From Pseudomonadota bacterium (GTDB lineage Bacteria; Pseudomonadota; Alphaproteobacteria; Dongiales; Dongiaceae): a stretch of 64,000 bases of DNA. The notes beneath the pieces are model-generated. The model saw only the letters and a program-made list of their open reading frames with translations. It made no database searches and was not told where the DNA came from. The stretch spans positions 124,001-188,000 of the forward strand of contig JAJYUT010000001.1 of assembly GCA_021792365.1 (NCBI GenBank). The letters are read 5' to 3'. The translations under genes and the position numbers were made by a program. Below are positions 16,387 to 25,205 of this stretch, piece after piece (position 1 is the stretch's first letter; each line of letters begins with the position of its first letter).

Positions 16387-16980
16387 CTACACGGATTGCC
16401 TTGCCTGCAGCGCCTGGATGAGGGTGCCGTCGTCGAGATAGTCAAGCTCGCCGCCGACCGGGACACCGTGGGCGAGGCGCGAGACCGCGACGCCGAACGG
16501 GTGCAGCCGGTCGCTCAGGAAATGCGCGGTGGTCTGGCCGTCGACGGTGGCGCCGAGCGCCAGCACCACTTCCTTGACGCCGCCGGCCTCGACGCGGCGG
16601 AACAGGGCGCCGAGATTGAGCTGCTCCGGCCCGATGCCATCGAGCGCCGACAGGACCCCGCCCAGCACATGGTAGCGGCCCTTGAAAGCGCCGGTGCGCT
16701 CCAGCGCCCAGAGATCGGCGACGTCGGCGACGACGCAGAGCGTCGCGCCATCGCGCCGTTCGTCGCCGCAGATCCCGCACGGGTCGGTGCCATCGAGATT
16801 GCCGCAACGCGAGCAGGTGCGCACGTGATCGGCGGCGCCCTGCAGCGCGTCGATCAGCGGCAGCAAAGCCGATTCCTTGCGCTTGATCAGCGCGAGGGCG
16901 GCGCGCCGCGCCGAGCGCGGCCCTAGCCCGGGCAGGCGCGACAGGACCTGGATCAGGCGATCGATTTCCGGCGCGGCCAT
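16387..16980 (-). CDS. recR: Recombination mediator RecR
   Basis: RecR, 197 residues, acts with RecO in loading RecA on gapped DNA. It has the N-terminal helix-hairpin-helix ([17 protein letters not shown]), the four-Cys zinc motif ([16 protein letters not shown]) and a TOPRIM domain ([18 protein letters not shown]...YHVLGG). Length is normal for the family. It follows ybaB by 16 bases in the dnaX-ybaB-recR operon common in proteobacteria. Confidence 0.96.
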   Translation of the reverse strand: MAAPEIDRLIQVLSRLPGLGPRSARRAALALIKRKESALLPLIDALQGAADHVRTCSRCGNLDGTDPCGICGDERRDGATLCVVADVADLWALERTGAFKGRYHVLGGVLSALDGIGPEQLNLGALFRRVEAGGVKEVVLALGATVDGQTTAHFLSDRLHPFGVAVSRLAHGVPVGGELDYLDDGTLIQALQARQSV

Positions 16981-16996
16981 GCGCGGACGTTACAGA

Positions 16997-17320
16997 TCAG
17001 AACGGCAGCTTGAAACCGGGCGGTAGCTGCAACCCGCCGGTCAGTCGCGCCATCTCCTCCTGCACCCTGGCATCGGCCTTGGACTTGGCGTCCTTGGCGG
17101 CCGCGACGACCAGGTCCTCCAGCACCTCGACCTCGTTCGGGTCGGCGAGCTTGGGGTCGATCTTCACGCGCTTGAACTCGCCCTTGCCGTTCACGGTCAC
17201 GGTGACGAAGCCGCCGCCCGACTGGCCGACCACTTCCATGTCGGCCAGGACGGTCTGCATCTCCGTCATCTTCGACTGCATCTCCTGCGCCTGCTTCAGC
17301 ATCTGGCTCAGGTTCTTCAT
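16997..17320 (-). CDS. ybaB: YbaB/EbfC nucleoid-associated protein
   Basis: Small DNA-binding nucleoid protein, 107 residues, forming dimers in this family. It begins [18 protein letters not shown] and contains the family core ([24 protein letters not shown], then [19 protein letters not shown]). The start overlaps the dnaX stop by 4 bases (ATGA), and recR follows. Confidence 0.95.
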   Translation of the reverse strand: MKNLSQMLKQAQEMQSKMTEMQTVLADMEVVGQSGGGFVTVTVNGKGEFKRVKIDPKLADPNEVEVLEDLVVAAAKDAKSKADARVQEEMARLTGGLQLPPGFKLPF

Positions 17321-19140
17321 GCGATCTCATCCTCTATCGGTTCATCCACACCAGACAAATCGCCAGGCGCAGGCATTGTTGCATCCGCCGCCGGTTGCTC
17401 CGGCGCGAGGCTGCGCACCTCGTCGACGCTGGCGCCGGGAAAGGCCTGCAGCACCGCCTGGACCAGCGGATGCCGCGCCGCCTCCTCGCGCTGGGCTCGC
17501 GCCAGCTCGGCAGCCTGCTCCTTCAGCGTCATCTCGCCCGCCTGGGCCGAGACACTGACCAGCCAGCGCTTGCCGGTCCATTCCGCGAGGCAGGCCGCGA
17601 CCCGGTTCGGCAGGTTGCTGGGCGCGCGCTCGCCCGGACGGAAGTCGATGCGCCCGATTTCGAACTGCACCAGGTGCACGTCGTTCTGCAGATGCGCGGC
17701 CAGGATCGCCTCGCGCCTGGCGTGGAACAGCGCGACCACATCGCCGAAGCTCTGCGGCTGCGGCAACGCGGCCTGCGGCGCAGTGCGCGGCGCGGCGGAT
17801 GGCGCGGCCTGCGGCGTTGGCTGCGGCGCGATCTGCTGCTGGGTCTGCAGGCGCGGGGCCGAAGCCGGCCCGCCGCGCGCGCCATCGCCGTTCATCCGCG
17901 GGCCGGACGCCGAACCCGGCGCCGCGGCGCCGTTGCCGTCGCTCAGGCGCCGCACCAGGTCGGCGGGATCAGGCATGTTCGCGGCATGCATCAGGCGGAT
18001 CAGCACCATCTCCGCGGCGGCCAAAGGCTGCGGCGCGGCCTGTACCTCGCCGAGCCCCTTCAGCAGCATCTGCCACAGGCGCGCGAGCACGGGAATCGAC
18101 AGATCCGGCGTCACCTTCGCGCCCCAGGCGCGCTCCGCCTCCGGCGTCGCGGGATCGGATAGCGGCTCCGGCGTGATCTTGGCGCGGGTCAGCCAGTGGG
18201 TCAGCTCCAGCATGTCCTGCAGCACGATCGCGGCATCGGCGCCGGCCTGGTGCATGGTCTGCAAGCGCTGCAACGCTTCGGCCGCCTTGCCCTTCAGCAC
18301 GTCGTCATAGAGGTCGATGAGCTGCGTGCGGTCGGCGAGACCGAGCATGTCGCGCACCTGCGCCGCGTCGATCTCGCCATGGGACAGGGCGATCGCCTGG
18401 TCGAGCAGGGAGAGGCCGTCGCGCGCGGAGCCATCCGCGGCGCGCGCGATCATCGCGGCGGCGCCTTCGGTGATCTTCGCGCCCTCGGCGGCGGCGATTT
18501 TCAGGAAGTAGCCGGTCAGCTCCTCCGCGCCGATGCGGCGCAGATCGAACCGCTGGCAGCGCGACAGCACCGTCACCGGCACCTTGCGGATTTCGGTGGT
18601 CGCGAAGATGAACTTCACATGCTCCGGCGGCTCCTCCAGCGTCTTGAGCAAGGCGTTGAACGCCTTCTCCGACAGCATGTGCACTTCGTCGATGATGTAG
18701 ACCTTGTAGCGGGCGCCGACCGGGCGATAGCGCACGCCGTCGATCAATTCGCGGATGTCGTCGATCCCGGTGCGGCTGGCGGCATCCATCTCGATCACGT
18801 CGACATGGCGGTCCTCGGCGATGGCGCGGCAATGGTCGCACTGGCCGCAGGGCTCGGCGGTCGGTCCGCCCTGCCCGTCCGGCCCGACGCAATTGAAGCA
18901 GCGCGCGAGGATGCGCGCGGTCGTGGTCTTGCCGACGCCACGCACGCCGGTCAGCATGAAGCCGTGCGCCAGCCGCCCCTGCGCGATGGCGTTGCGCAGG
19001 GTGCGCACCAGGGCTTCCTGCCCGATCAATCCGGAGAAGTCGCGCGGCCGGTATTTGCGCGCGAGGACCCGATACCCTTCGGCGGCCCCCTGCTGCGCTT
19101 GGGCAGACGAGGAAGCGAAGGGCTCTTGTCCGTCTTGCAT
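17317..19140 (-). CDS. dnaX: DNA polymerase III subunit tau/gamma
   Basis: Clamp-loader ATPase of the replicative polymerase, about 607 residues from the ATG at 19140; the frame is open further upstream into the SRP RNA side. The AAA+ motor comes first: Walker [13 protein letters not shown], zinc-binding cysteines (CFNC...CGQCDHC), Walker [10 protein letters not shown] and sensor [10 protein letters not shown] Pro/Ala/Gln-rich linker (about 415-470) and a C-terminal polymerase-binding domain follow. No obvious slippery frameshift heptamer was noticed, so a tau-length product is expected. The SRP RNA gene lies immediately upstream on the same strand. Confidence 0.95.
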   Translation of the reverse strand: MQDGQEPFASSSAQAQQGAAEGYRVLARKYRPRDFSGLIGQEALVRTLRNAIAQGRLAHGFMLTGVRGVGKTTTARILARCFNCVGPDGQGGPTAEPCGQCDHCRAIAEDRHVDVIEMDAASRTGIDDIRELIDGVRYRPVGARYKVYIIDEVHMLSEKAFNALLKTLEEPPEHVKFIFATTEIRKVPVTVLSRCQRFDLRRIGAEELTGYFLKIAAAEGAKITEGAAAMIARAADGSARDGLSLLDQAIALSHGEIDAAQVRDMLGLADRTQLIDLYDDVLKGKAAEALQRLQTMHQAGADAAIVLQDMLELTHWLTRAKITPEPLSDPATPEAERAWGAKVTPDLSIPVLARLWQMLLKGLGEVQAAPQPLAAAEMVLIRLMHAANMPDPADLVRRLSDGNGAAAPGSASGPRMNGDGARGGPASAPRLQTQQQIAPQPTPQAAPSAAPRTAPQAALPQPQSFGDVVALFHARREAILAAHLQNDVHLVQFEIGRIDFRPGERAPSNLPNRVAACLAEWTGKRWLVSVSAQAGEMTLKEQAAELARAQREEAARHPLVQAVLQAFPGASVDEVRSLAPEQPAADATMPAPGDLSGVDEPIEDEIA

Positions 19141-19207
19141 CTGTACCTGTGCGCCGCGGCTTGGAAATGAGACCCGGTACCCGAGCCGGATCAAAGGTGG
19201 GAGGCTG

Positions 19208-19296
19208 GACACGACCCGGGCGAAAACTCGTTACGGCTGCTTCCTTCCGGACCTGACCGGGTTGGCGAGGCGCCCGTCCGCGCCAACCTCCCGGCG
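19208..19296 (-). ncRNA. ffs: Signal recognition particle RNA (4.5S type)
   Basis: The minus strand carries the universally conserved SRP domain IV: GGTCAGGTCCGGAAGGAAGC at about 19238-19257, followed by AGCCGTAACG. Complementary outer arms lie on both sides (CCGGG near the 5' end with CCCGG near the 3' end, and GGCGCGGACGGGCGCC in the upper arm). A TATACT -10 element is at 19298-19303. Exact ends are estimated. The position just upstream of dnaX is typical for alphaproteobacteria. The RNA binds Ffh and targets nascent membrane proteins. Confidence 0.92.
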
Positions 19297-19360
19297 CAGT
19301 ATATGGGCCAGTCAGGCGGTGGATGCAACTGGTGAATCGGCTTGAAAAAAGCCAGCGGAA

Positions 19361-20086
19361 TCAAGGCATCCGCAGCAGTTCCTGGCGGATGATGGAGCCG
19401 TCCTTGGCCTCCATCTGGCCGGCCACCAGGACGCCCGACTCGTCGTACCAGGCCTCGCGCCTGAACTCGCCGGTGAACACGAAGTGATGGGCCCTCACCG
19501 TGCCGAGCGGCAGCTTCAATTGCTCGACGCCTTTCTGCGCCACCGAGAAGGTGCGCTCGCGCCCCCGGGTGGTCTCCAGGATCGAGCCATGCTCGACCAC
19601 CGCCGAACTCCACAAGGTCGAGGGCAGGAGATGGCCGGGCAGGTCGCGCTGCTTCTCGTCATAGGTGCCGACCAGCCGGTCGCCCTTGCGCACAAGCCGC
19701 ACGTTGCGGCTGTTGCCATCATCGTCCGCGACCGAGGTCAGGCGCACCAACGCGCCGTCGCGCCAGGCCTCTTCGATGCGCTGGGTGAAGTCGTAGATCT
19801 TGATGCCGAGCAGGGTGATGCTGATGCGTATGTCGGTGATGACCTGCAGTTCGTTCCCGCGACGCTGGAAGTCCATGCGCTGCTCACCCACCACCTCGCC
19901 GTTGCGCAGGATCTGGTAGGCGTAGGTTCCGGACTGCGCGTTCTGGGCCGTGAGAGTGGCGGCCTGCGCCACGCCGAGGGCCGAAACGACAACGGCTGAA
20001 ACGACAACGAGGGAAACGGCAAGCCCGAAGGCCAGTGCGACGCGACGGAGCAAGGCGGAGTTGACTGGCGAGGCTAGGCGTAGCAT
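19361..20086 (-). CDS. Exported DUF6134-like protein of unknown function
   Basis: Protein of 241 residues from the ATG at 20086, with a GTG just before it in frame. A long N-terminal hydrophobic signal (residues about 10-40, ending VAQAATL) is followed by a beta-rich domain with YAYQILRNGEVVGEQRMDFQ and a later PLGTVRAHHFVFTGEFRREAW-YDESG segment. This resembles DUF6134/DUF3108-type periplasmic proteins. Function unknown. It is divergent from nudC, sharing a 40-base intergenic region, and ends upstream of the SRP RNA gene on the same strand. Confidence 0.72.
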   Translation of the reverse strand: MLRLASPVNSALLRRVALAFGLAVSLVVVSAVVVSALGVAQAATLTAQNAQSGTYAYQILRNGEVVGEQRMDFQRRGNELQVITDIRISITLLGIKIYDFTQRIEEAWRDGALVRLTSVADDDGNSRNVRLVRKGDRLVGTYDEKQRDLPGHLLPSTLWSSAVVEHGSILETTRGRERTFSVAQKGVEQLKLPLGTVRAHHFVFTGEFRREAWYDESGVLVAGQMEAKDGSIIRQELLRMP

Positions 20087-20126
20087 CACGGGCTCCGTCG
20101 TTTTCTTTTCACCACCACCGGCGGCG

Positions 20127-21047
20127 ATGATTCATTCTTCCGGGCGCTCTGTCAATTTCTACACCACCGCCGACTGGGACCGCGCGGCGGAACGGCGCGC
20201 CGACGCGCCATGGTTCCAGCAATCCCTGCGCAACCCGACGACGTTGTTTCACGTGGTGTGGCAAGGGCGCACCTTGGTGAGGCAGGAAGACCACAACGCG
20301 CTTTTGACGCTGAACCTCGCGGCGGCCGCCGACTTGATCGACATCGCGCGCTCTGTTGTGCTGCTCGGCTGTGACGCGGAAGTCGCGCATGTCGCCCTCG
20401 ACCTTTCCTCGCAGCCGGAAGAGATTATCGCACGCTTCGGCCCGGCGATCGATTTGCGGAGCATCGGCCCGCTCCTGCCGCAACGCGACGCCTCGCTCTC
20501 GGCGATGGCGCGCGGCATGGCCTATTGGCATGAGCGGCACGCCTTCTGCGGCCGATGCGGCGCCCCAACCGTCAGTGAACAGGCGGGACACCAGCGCCGC
20601 TGCAGCAATCCGGATTGCAGCGCGATCTTCTTTCCGCGCATCGATCCCGCCGTCATCATGCGCGTGGAATATGGCGACAAGGTCCTGCTGGGACGGCAGG
20701 CGAGCTGGGCGCCGGGCATGCATTCGGTGCTCGCCGGCTTCGTCGAGCTTGGCGAGACGCTGGAGGATACGGTGCGGCGCGAGGTGAAGGAGGAAGTCGG
20801 GCTCGAGCTCACCGACGTGCACTATTTCGCTTCGCAGCCTTGGCCGTTTCCCGCCTCTCTGATGATCGGCTTCGTCGCCACCGCCGCAGACGACCGCATC
20901 ACCATCAACGCGGAGGAGCTCGAGACCGCACGGTGGTTCACGCGCGAGGAGCTGCTCAACTCGCCGGAGAACGAGACGCTGCGTCTGTCGCGCAAGGATT
21001 CGATCTCGCGCGTGCTGATCGATGATTGGATCCGGCGCGACGCATAG
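20127..21047 (+). CDS. nudC: NAD(+)/NADH diphosphatase
   Basis: NUDIX hydrolase of 306 residues that cleaves NAD(H) to NMN(H) and AMP and, in characterised homologues, removes NAD caps from RNA. It has the zinc ribbon (CGRCGAPT...CSNPDC), the NUDIX box (GFVELGETLEDTVRREVKEE, then VGLEL) and the NudC-specific SQPWPFP motif just after it. The start is ATG at 20127; the frame is open further upstream through the divergent gene, but those residues look like antisense of it. Confidence 0.94.
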   Translation: MIHSSGRSVNFYTTADWDRAAERRADAPWFQQSLRNPTTLFHVVWQGRTLVRQEDHNALLTLNLAAAADLIDIARSVVLLGCDAEVAHVALDLSSQPEEIIARFGPAIDLRSIGPLLPQRDASLSAMARGMAYWHERHAFCGRCGAPTVSEQAGHQRRCSNPDCSAIFFPRIDPAVIMRVEYGDKVLLGRQASWAPGMHSVLAGFVELGETLEDTVRREVKEEVGLELTDVHYFASQPWPFPASLMIGFVATAADDRITINAEELETARWFTREELLNSPENETLRLSRKDSISRVLIDDWIRRDA

Positions 21048-21161
21048 CGCAGTTCACTCTCAGCATGTCCCGGACAGGCCGCCCGGAGGGCGAATGCCGA
21101 CTTCCGTCGGGCGGGCGGCGTGATCCGAAACCCACGACACGCTTCAGTGACACGGCAAGAT

Positions 21162-21202
21162 CGCATGGGTCCCGGGTCGCGCTATGCTTGCCCGGGATGA
21201 CA
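21162..21202. repeat. Partial copy of the GTCATCCCGG palindrome
   Basis: The segment running from GCATGGGTCCCGGG to CCCGGGATGACAG matches one half of the long palindrome at 14690-14799. It lies between the nudC and pheA 3' ends, a converging-gene position typical for such elements. Confidence 0.6.
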
Positions 21203-21234
21203 GCCGGGAACGTGGATGCGCGAAGCGTCGAGCG

Positions 21235-22089
21235 CTACTTCTGTCCCGCGCGGAACGCGTTCGCGGGGTAGACGCCGAGGATACGCACCTCGCGGGAGAA
21301 GAAGCTCAGCTCCTCCAGCGCCAGCCGCACCGGGCGCTGGTCGGGATGGCCGTCGATATCGGCGTAGAATTGCGCGACGGTGAAGTTGCCGTCGATCATG
21401 TAGCTTTCCAGCTTGGTGATGTTGACGCCGTTGGTGGCGAAGCCGCCGAGCGCCTTGTAGAGCGCGGCCGGCACCGAGCGCACGCGGAACACGAAGCTGG
21501 TGACCACGGGGCCTTTCGCAGGATCGGGATCGATCGGGTCGCGCGCCATCACCACCATGCGCGTAGTGTTGTGCTCCGCATCCTCGATGTCGGTGGCCAG
21601 GATCTCGAGCCCGTAGATTTCCGCCGCCAGGGACGAGGCGATGGCGGCGACGCTCTTGTCGCCGCGCGCCGCCACTTCCTGCGCAGAGCCCGCCGTATCG
21701 GCACGCACCACCGGCTTCAGCCCGTGCTGCTTGATGAAGTTGCGGCATTGCGAGAGCGCCTGCACATGACTCTCGACCGACTTGAGGCCGGCGACGGTCG
21801 CGCCTTTCGGCGCGACGAGGCAGTGGTTCACCCGCTGGAAATGCTCGCCGATGATATGCAGGCCCGCTTCGGGCAGCAGGTGGTGGATGTCCGCGACGCG
21901 CCCGGCAAGCGAGTTCTCGATCGGGATCATGGCGAGGCGCGCATCGCCGTTCTTCACCGCGGCGAACGCATCCTCGAAGCTCGCGCACGGCAGCGTGGTC
22001 ATGGCGGGATAGGCCGCGCGGCAGGCGAGATCCGAGTAGGCGCCGGGCACGCCCTGGAACGCGATGATGTTGTCGGACTTGCTCGCCAC
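21235..22089 (-). CDS. pheA: Prephenate dehydratase
   Basis: Monofunctional prephenate dehydratase of 284 residues, making phenylpyruvate for phenylalanine synthesis. The catalytic domain starts IAFQGVPGAYSDLACR. It contains MIPIENSLAGRVADIHHLL and the NTTRMVVM equivalent of the catalytic Thr-Arg motif. The C-terminal ACT domain (VPAALYKALGGFATNGVNIT-KLES) is the expected site of feedback control by phenylalanine. The start is a GTG at 22089-22087, with GAAGG upstream. It follows kdsB by 23 bases, an arrangement common in alphaproteobacteria. Confidence 0.94.
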   Translation of the reverse strand: MASKSDNIIAFQGVPGAYSDLACRAAYPAMTTLPCASFEDAFAAVKNGDARLAMIPIENSLAGRVADIHHLLPEAGLHIIGEHFQRVNHCLVAPKGATVAGLKSVESHVQALSQCRNFIKQHGLKPVVRADTAGSAQEVAARGDKSVAAIASSLAAEIYGLEILATDIEDAEHNTTRMVVMARDPIDPDPAKGPVVTSFVFRVRSVPAALYKALGGFATNGVNITKLESYMIDGNFTVAQFYADIDGHPDQRPVRLALEELSFFSREVRILGVYPANAFRAGQK

Positions 22090-22112
22090 TTGATGCGCCT
22101 TCGATTGCGGGA

Positions 22113-22871
22113 TCAGTGCGCCGATCGGGCGAGGATGGCCCGCGCGCGCTCGAGTTCGGCGGGAGTATCGACACCCAATGGAGGCGTGTCAACGAGCGCC
22201 ACGTCGATGCGCATACCGGCCTCCAGCGCGCGCAACTGCTCCAGCTTCTCGCGCTTCTCCAGCAGGCCGGAGGGCAACGCGACGAAGCGCTCCAGCGCCG
22301 CGCGCCGGTAGGCGTAGATACCGATGTGATGATAATGCGGGCCCTCGTTCGCCGGCACCGTGGCGCGGCTGAAATAGAGCGCGCGCGCGATGCCTCCGCC
22401 CTGTGCGGGATCGAAGGCGGCGACAGCCTTCACCACGTTTGGATCGGCGCGCTCCGCCTCGCGCGTGATCGCCACCGCCAGGGTCGCGACGTCGACCGCT
22501 TCGTCCTCCAGCGGGTCCATGACGCGGCGAATCATGGCGGGATCGATGGTCGGCAGATCGCCCTGCAGGTTGACGATGGCGTCGTGGCGGCGGTGCGGAT
22601 CGGCCTTGCCCAGCGCCTCGAAGATGCGATCGGAGCCGGAGGGGTGATCGGGATCGGTCAGCACGGCGATGCCGCCGGCCTTCTCCACCGCTTCGGCAAT
22701 CTCCGGCTCGGCCGCGGCGACGCAGACGGGGCCAAGCGCCGCCTCCACCGCGCGGCGCCAGACCTGCACGATCATGGGTGCGCCGGCGATCTCGGCGAGC
22801 GGCTTGCCCGGCAGGCGCACCGACTTCATGCGCGCGGGGATGATGATGATGGGCGATCGCGGACGTGACAT
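22113..22871 (-). CDS. kdsB: 3-deoxy-manno-octulosonate cytidylyltransferase (CMP-KDO synthetase)
   Basis: Activates KDO with CTP for lipopolysaccharide core synthesis; 252 residues. The nucleotide-binding start [21 protein letters not shown] is canonical. It is followed by [24 protein letters not shown] and [11 protein letters not shown] near the sugar-binding end. I start at the ATG at 22871 (MSRPRSPI); the frame is open further upstream, but the family fold begins here. Cotranscribed with pheA. Presence of kdsB implies an LPS-bearing outer membrane. Confidence 0.94.
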   Translation of the reverse strand: MSRPRSPIIIIPARMKSVRLPGKPLAEIAGAPMIVQVWRRAVEAALGPVCVAAAEPEIAEAVEKAGGIAVLTDPDHPSGSDRIFEALGKADPHRRHDAIVNLQGDLPTIDPAMIRRVMDPLEDEAVDVATLAVAITREAERADPNVVKAVAAFDPAQGGGIARALYFSRATVPANEGPHYHHIGIYAYRRAALERFVALPSGLLEKREKLEQLRALEAGMRIDVALVDTPPLGVDTPAELERARAILARSAH

Positions 22872-23227
22872 CGGGAAATCCTGGGACACCTTGCGTGAGC
22901 CGCGGCGAAGGCTTGTCATCGCCCGACTCATCCCGCCTTGGCAAGGCGCGACATTATGCCGCCTCGAAGGCCGGCGGCCGGCCGGCACAATCGCCCTGAT
23001 TGGCTGGAGAAATCCATGCTTTCCCGCAACCTAGCGGCCACAGCCCGCATTGGACAGGCCCCGACAAAGCCGTTAAATTCGCGCCGAATTCGGCCCCAAA
23101 ATTCAGATCGAGGGGCCGGGGGGTTTGTCGAGAGTAGCGAAGTCCGGGGCAGCGTGGTTAGGGAGAAGTCGCCCAGCGGGTTCACTGCGGCGGGCGATCC
23201 GGACGCCGTCGAGCGAAGGGTTGAGTG
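22872..23227. promoter_or_regulatory. Divergent intergenic region between kdsB and the cytochrome c gene
   Basis: These 356 bases separate two divergent genes and should hold both promoters. I see no convincing gene in them. Visible structure is an inverted repeat CGGCCCC/GGGGCCG at about 23088-23116 around an AT-richer loop, next to an AATTCGCGCCGAATT palindrome at about 23075-23089. No strong -35/-10 pair could be assigned. Confidence 0.35.
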
Positions 23228-24316
23228 ATGTCGTCATTGGAAGGCAACAAGATCGCCGCCGCCATTCTGGTGGGCGGCCTGATCACTTTGAGCGTCGGGA
23301 TCATCACCGATTTCGTCTTTCCCTCCCACCAGGCCGCCCAAGTGGCGCAAGAGGGCGGGGCCGAAGGCGGTGCCGCGCCGGCGCCCAAGCCGGCGGAACC
23401 GCTCGAGCCGGTCCTCGGCCTTATCGCCAGTGCCGACGTGGCCAAGGGCGAGACCGTCGCGAAGAAGTGCCAGGCCTGCCACACCTTCGATGCCTCCGGG
23501 ACCAACAAGGTCGGCCCCGGCCTTTACGGCGTGGTCGGCCGCGTCAGCGGCACGCATGAAGGCTTTGCCTATTCCGAGCCGATGAAGGCCCACAACAAGC
23601 CCTGGACCTTCGCCGACCTTGGCCACTTCATCGCGCGCCCGAAGGAGTTCATCCCCGGCACCAAGATGAGCTTCCCCGGCATCCCCAGCGCGCAGGACCG
23701 CGCCGACCTGCTCGCCTGGATGAACCAGCAATCCGCGAGCCCGGCGCCGATGCCGACGCCGGAGGAGATCGCGGCCGAGCAGGCCGCGTTCGACACCCAG
23801 CAGGCTCCCGCAGAGGGCGAAGCCGCGCCCGCCGAAGCCGCCCCCGCCGAAGCCGCCCCTGCCGAAGCCGCCCCTGCCGCAGCCGCGCCCGCGGGCGAGG
23901 CGGCCGCACCGGCCGAAGGTGCTGCGCAGCCGGAAGGCGCCGCAGCGCCCGCCGGCGATGATGCCATCGCCATGATCGCCAGCGCCGACCCGGCCGCAGG
24001 CGAGAAGGTGTCCGCGAAATGCAAGGCCTGCCATGACTTCACCCAGGCCGCGAAGAACAAGATCGGCCCGGCCTTGTGGGGCGTCGTCGGCCGGAACCAT
24101 GCGGCGGTCGAAGGCTTCGCCTACTCCGATGTGATGAAGGGAATGGCGGACAAGCCCTGGAACTTCGAGGAACTGGACCATTTCCTCGCCAAGCCGAAGG
24201 AATACGCGCCGGGCACCAAGATGGCGTTCCCCGGCCTGCCCAAGGCGGAAGACCGGGCCGCGCTGCTGCGCTGGCTGCGCGACCAGAGCGATTCGCCCGT
24301 TCCGCTGCCGCAATAG
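23228..24316 (+). CDS. Membrane-anchored di-haem cytochrome c (duplicated c552/CycM-type domain)
   Basis: Electron-transfer protein of 362 residues. An uncleaved-looking N-terminal membrane helix (about 9-29) is followed by a first class I cytochrome c domain with CQACH at 81-85 and the methionine-ligand region FIPGTKMSFPGI. A Pro/Ala/Glu linker follows, then a second domain with CKACH and APGTKMAFPGL. Both domains share NKVGPGLYGVVGR/NKIGPALWGVVGR, so the gene arose by internal duplication. It is probably in the periplasm, anchored in the inner membrane, between a quinol oxidoreductase and a terminal oxidase. The start is ATG 23228, with GAAGGG upstream. Confidence 0.88.
   Translation: MSSLEGNKIAAAILVGGLITLSVGIITDFVFPSHQAAQVAQEGGAEGGAAPAPKPAEPLEPVLGLIASADVAKGETVAKKCQACHTFDASGTNKVGPGLYGVVGRVSGTHEGFAYSEPMKAHNKPWTFADLGHFIARPKEFIPGTKMSFPGIPSAQDRADLLAWMNQQSASPAPMPTPEEIAAEQAAFDTQQAPAEGEAAPAEAAPAEAAPAEAAPAAAAPAGEAAAPAEGAAQPEGAAAPAGDDAIAMIASADPAAGEKVSAKCKACHDFTQAAKNKIGPALWGVVGRNHAAVEGFAYSDVMKGMADKPWNFEELDHFLAKPKEYAPGTKMAFPGLPKAEDRAALLRWLRDQSDSPVPLPQ
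23831..23890 (+). repeat. 15-bp in-frame tandem repeat in the cytochrome linker
   Basis: Four 15-bp units based on GCCGAAGCCGCCCCT (the last one degenerate) encode AEAAP-type pentapeptides in the linker between the two haem domains. Unit length is a multiple of three, so copy-number change would lengthen or shorten the linker without frameshift. Confidence 0.8.
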
Positions 24317-24317
24317 C

Positions 24318-25097
24318 TTGGCTCACGACACGCAGGACTTCATCGATCTCGCCAATCGGCTGGCCGATGCCAGCCGGCCCATCCTGCGCTCCTATTACCG
24401 GCGCAAGCTGGCGGTCGACATCAAGTCCGACGCTTCGCCCGTCACCCAGGCGGACCGCGAGGCGGAGTCCGCCATCCGCACGCTGATCAGCGCGGCGTTT
24501 CCGGAGCACGGCATTTTCGGGGAAGAGTTCGGCAAGGAGCGCGCTGATGCCGAATATGTCTGGGTGCTCGACCCGCTGGACGGCACGCGCGCCTTCGTCA
24601 CCGGCCGGCCGACCTTCGGCACCTTGATCGCGCTCACGCGCAACGGCGCGCCGCTGCTCGGCCTCATCGACATGCCGGTGCTGGGCGACCGCTGGATCGG
24701 CGCCGCCGGCCGCCCAACCACGCTGAACGGCGAGCGCGTCACCGCGCGCGCCTGCACCGGGCTCGCCGAGGCGTATCTCTCCGCCTCCATCCCGCTCATG
24801 TTCGACACGCCGGAGAAGCGCCAGAAATTCGACGCGGTGCAGGCGCGGGTGCGCTCCACCACCTTCGGCGGCGATTGCTACCAGTACGGCATGGTGGCGA
24901 CCGGATTTCTGGACATCGTGATCGAGTGCAGCCTGGTCGAATACGACTACCTGGCGCTGGCCCCGATCATCGAAGGCGCCGGCGGCAGGATCACGGATTG
25001 GCGCGGCAATGGGCTCACGATGGGCTCCGGCGACCGGGTTGTCGCCGTCGGCGATGCGCAGCTGCTGGACGAGGCGCTCGGCCTCCTGGCCGCCTGA
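24318..25097 (+). CDS. hisN: Histidinol-phosphatase of the inositol monophosphatase family
   Basis: Mg-dependent phosphatase, 259 residues. Metal-site motifs are SDASPVTQADREAE, GEEFG and WVLDPLDGTRAFVTGRPTFG, and the last is the variant typical of HisN. The C-terminal motif is EYDYLALAPIIEGAGGRITDW. It likely catalyses the histidinol-phosphate step of histidine synthesis, although other sugar or inositol phosphates cannot be excluded. The start is a TTG at 24318, one base after the cytochrome stop and without a clear ribosome site, so translation may depend on the upstream gene. Confidence 0.82.
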   Translation: MAHDTQDFIDLANRLADASRPILRSYYRRKLAVDIKSDASPVTQADREAESAIRTLISAAFPEHGIFGEEFGKERADAEYVWVLDPLDGTRAFVTGRPTFGTLIALTRNGAPLLGLIDMPVLGDRWIGAAGRPTTLNGERVTARACTGLAEAYLSASIPLMFDTPEKRQKFDAVQARVRSTTFGGDCYQYGMVATGFLDIVIECSLVEYDYLALAPIIEGAGGRITDWRGNGLTMGSGDRVVAVGDAQLLDEALGLLAA

Positions 25098-25111
25098 GTC
25101 CAGCCAGATTT

Positions 25112-25146
25112 CCGGGGCCTGAAGCCCTGGAATTGCGGTCTTTTTT
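25112..25146 (+). terminator. Possible terminator after hisN
   Basis: A 7-bp stem CCGGGGC (25112-25118) with GCCCTGG (25124-25130), including one G-U pair, is followed ten bases later by six T residues. Spacing to the T run is longer than ideal, so this is a weak candidate. It lies 15 bases after the hisN stop and before yejA. Confidence 0.35.
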
Positions 25147-25205
25147 CGCCCGGCAGATGAACTAGACTGCCGATTCCTGGTTACAAGGTCGGAGGACACC
25201 GATCC

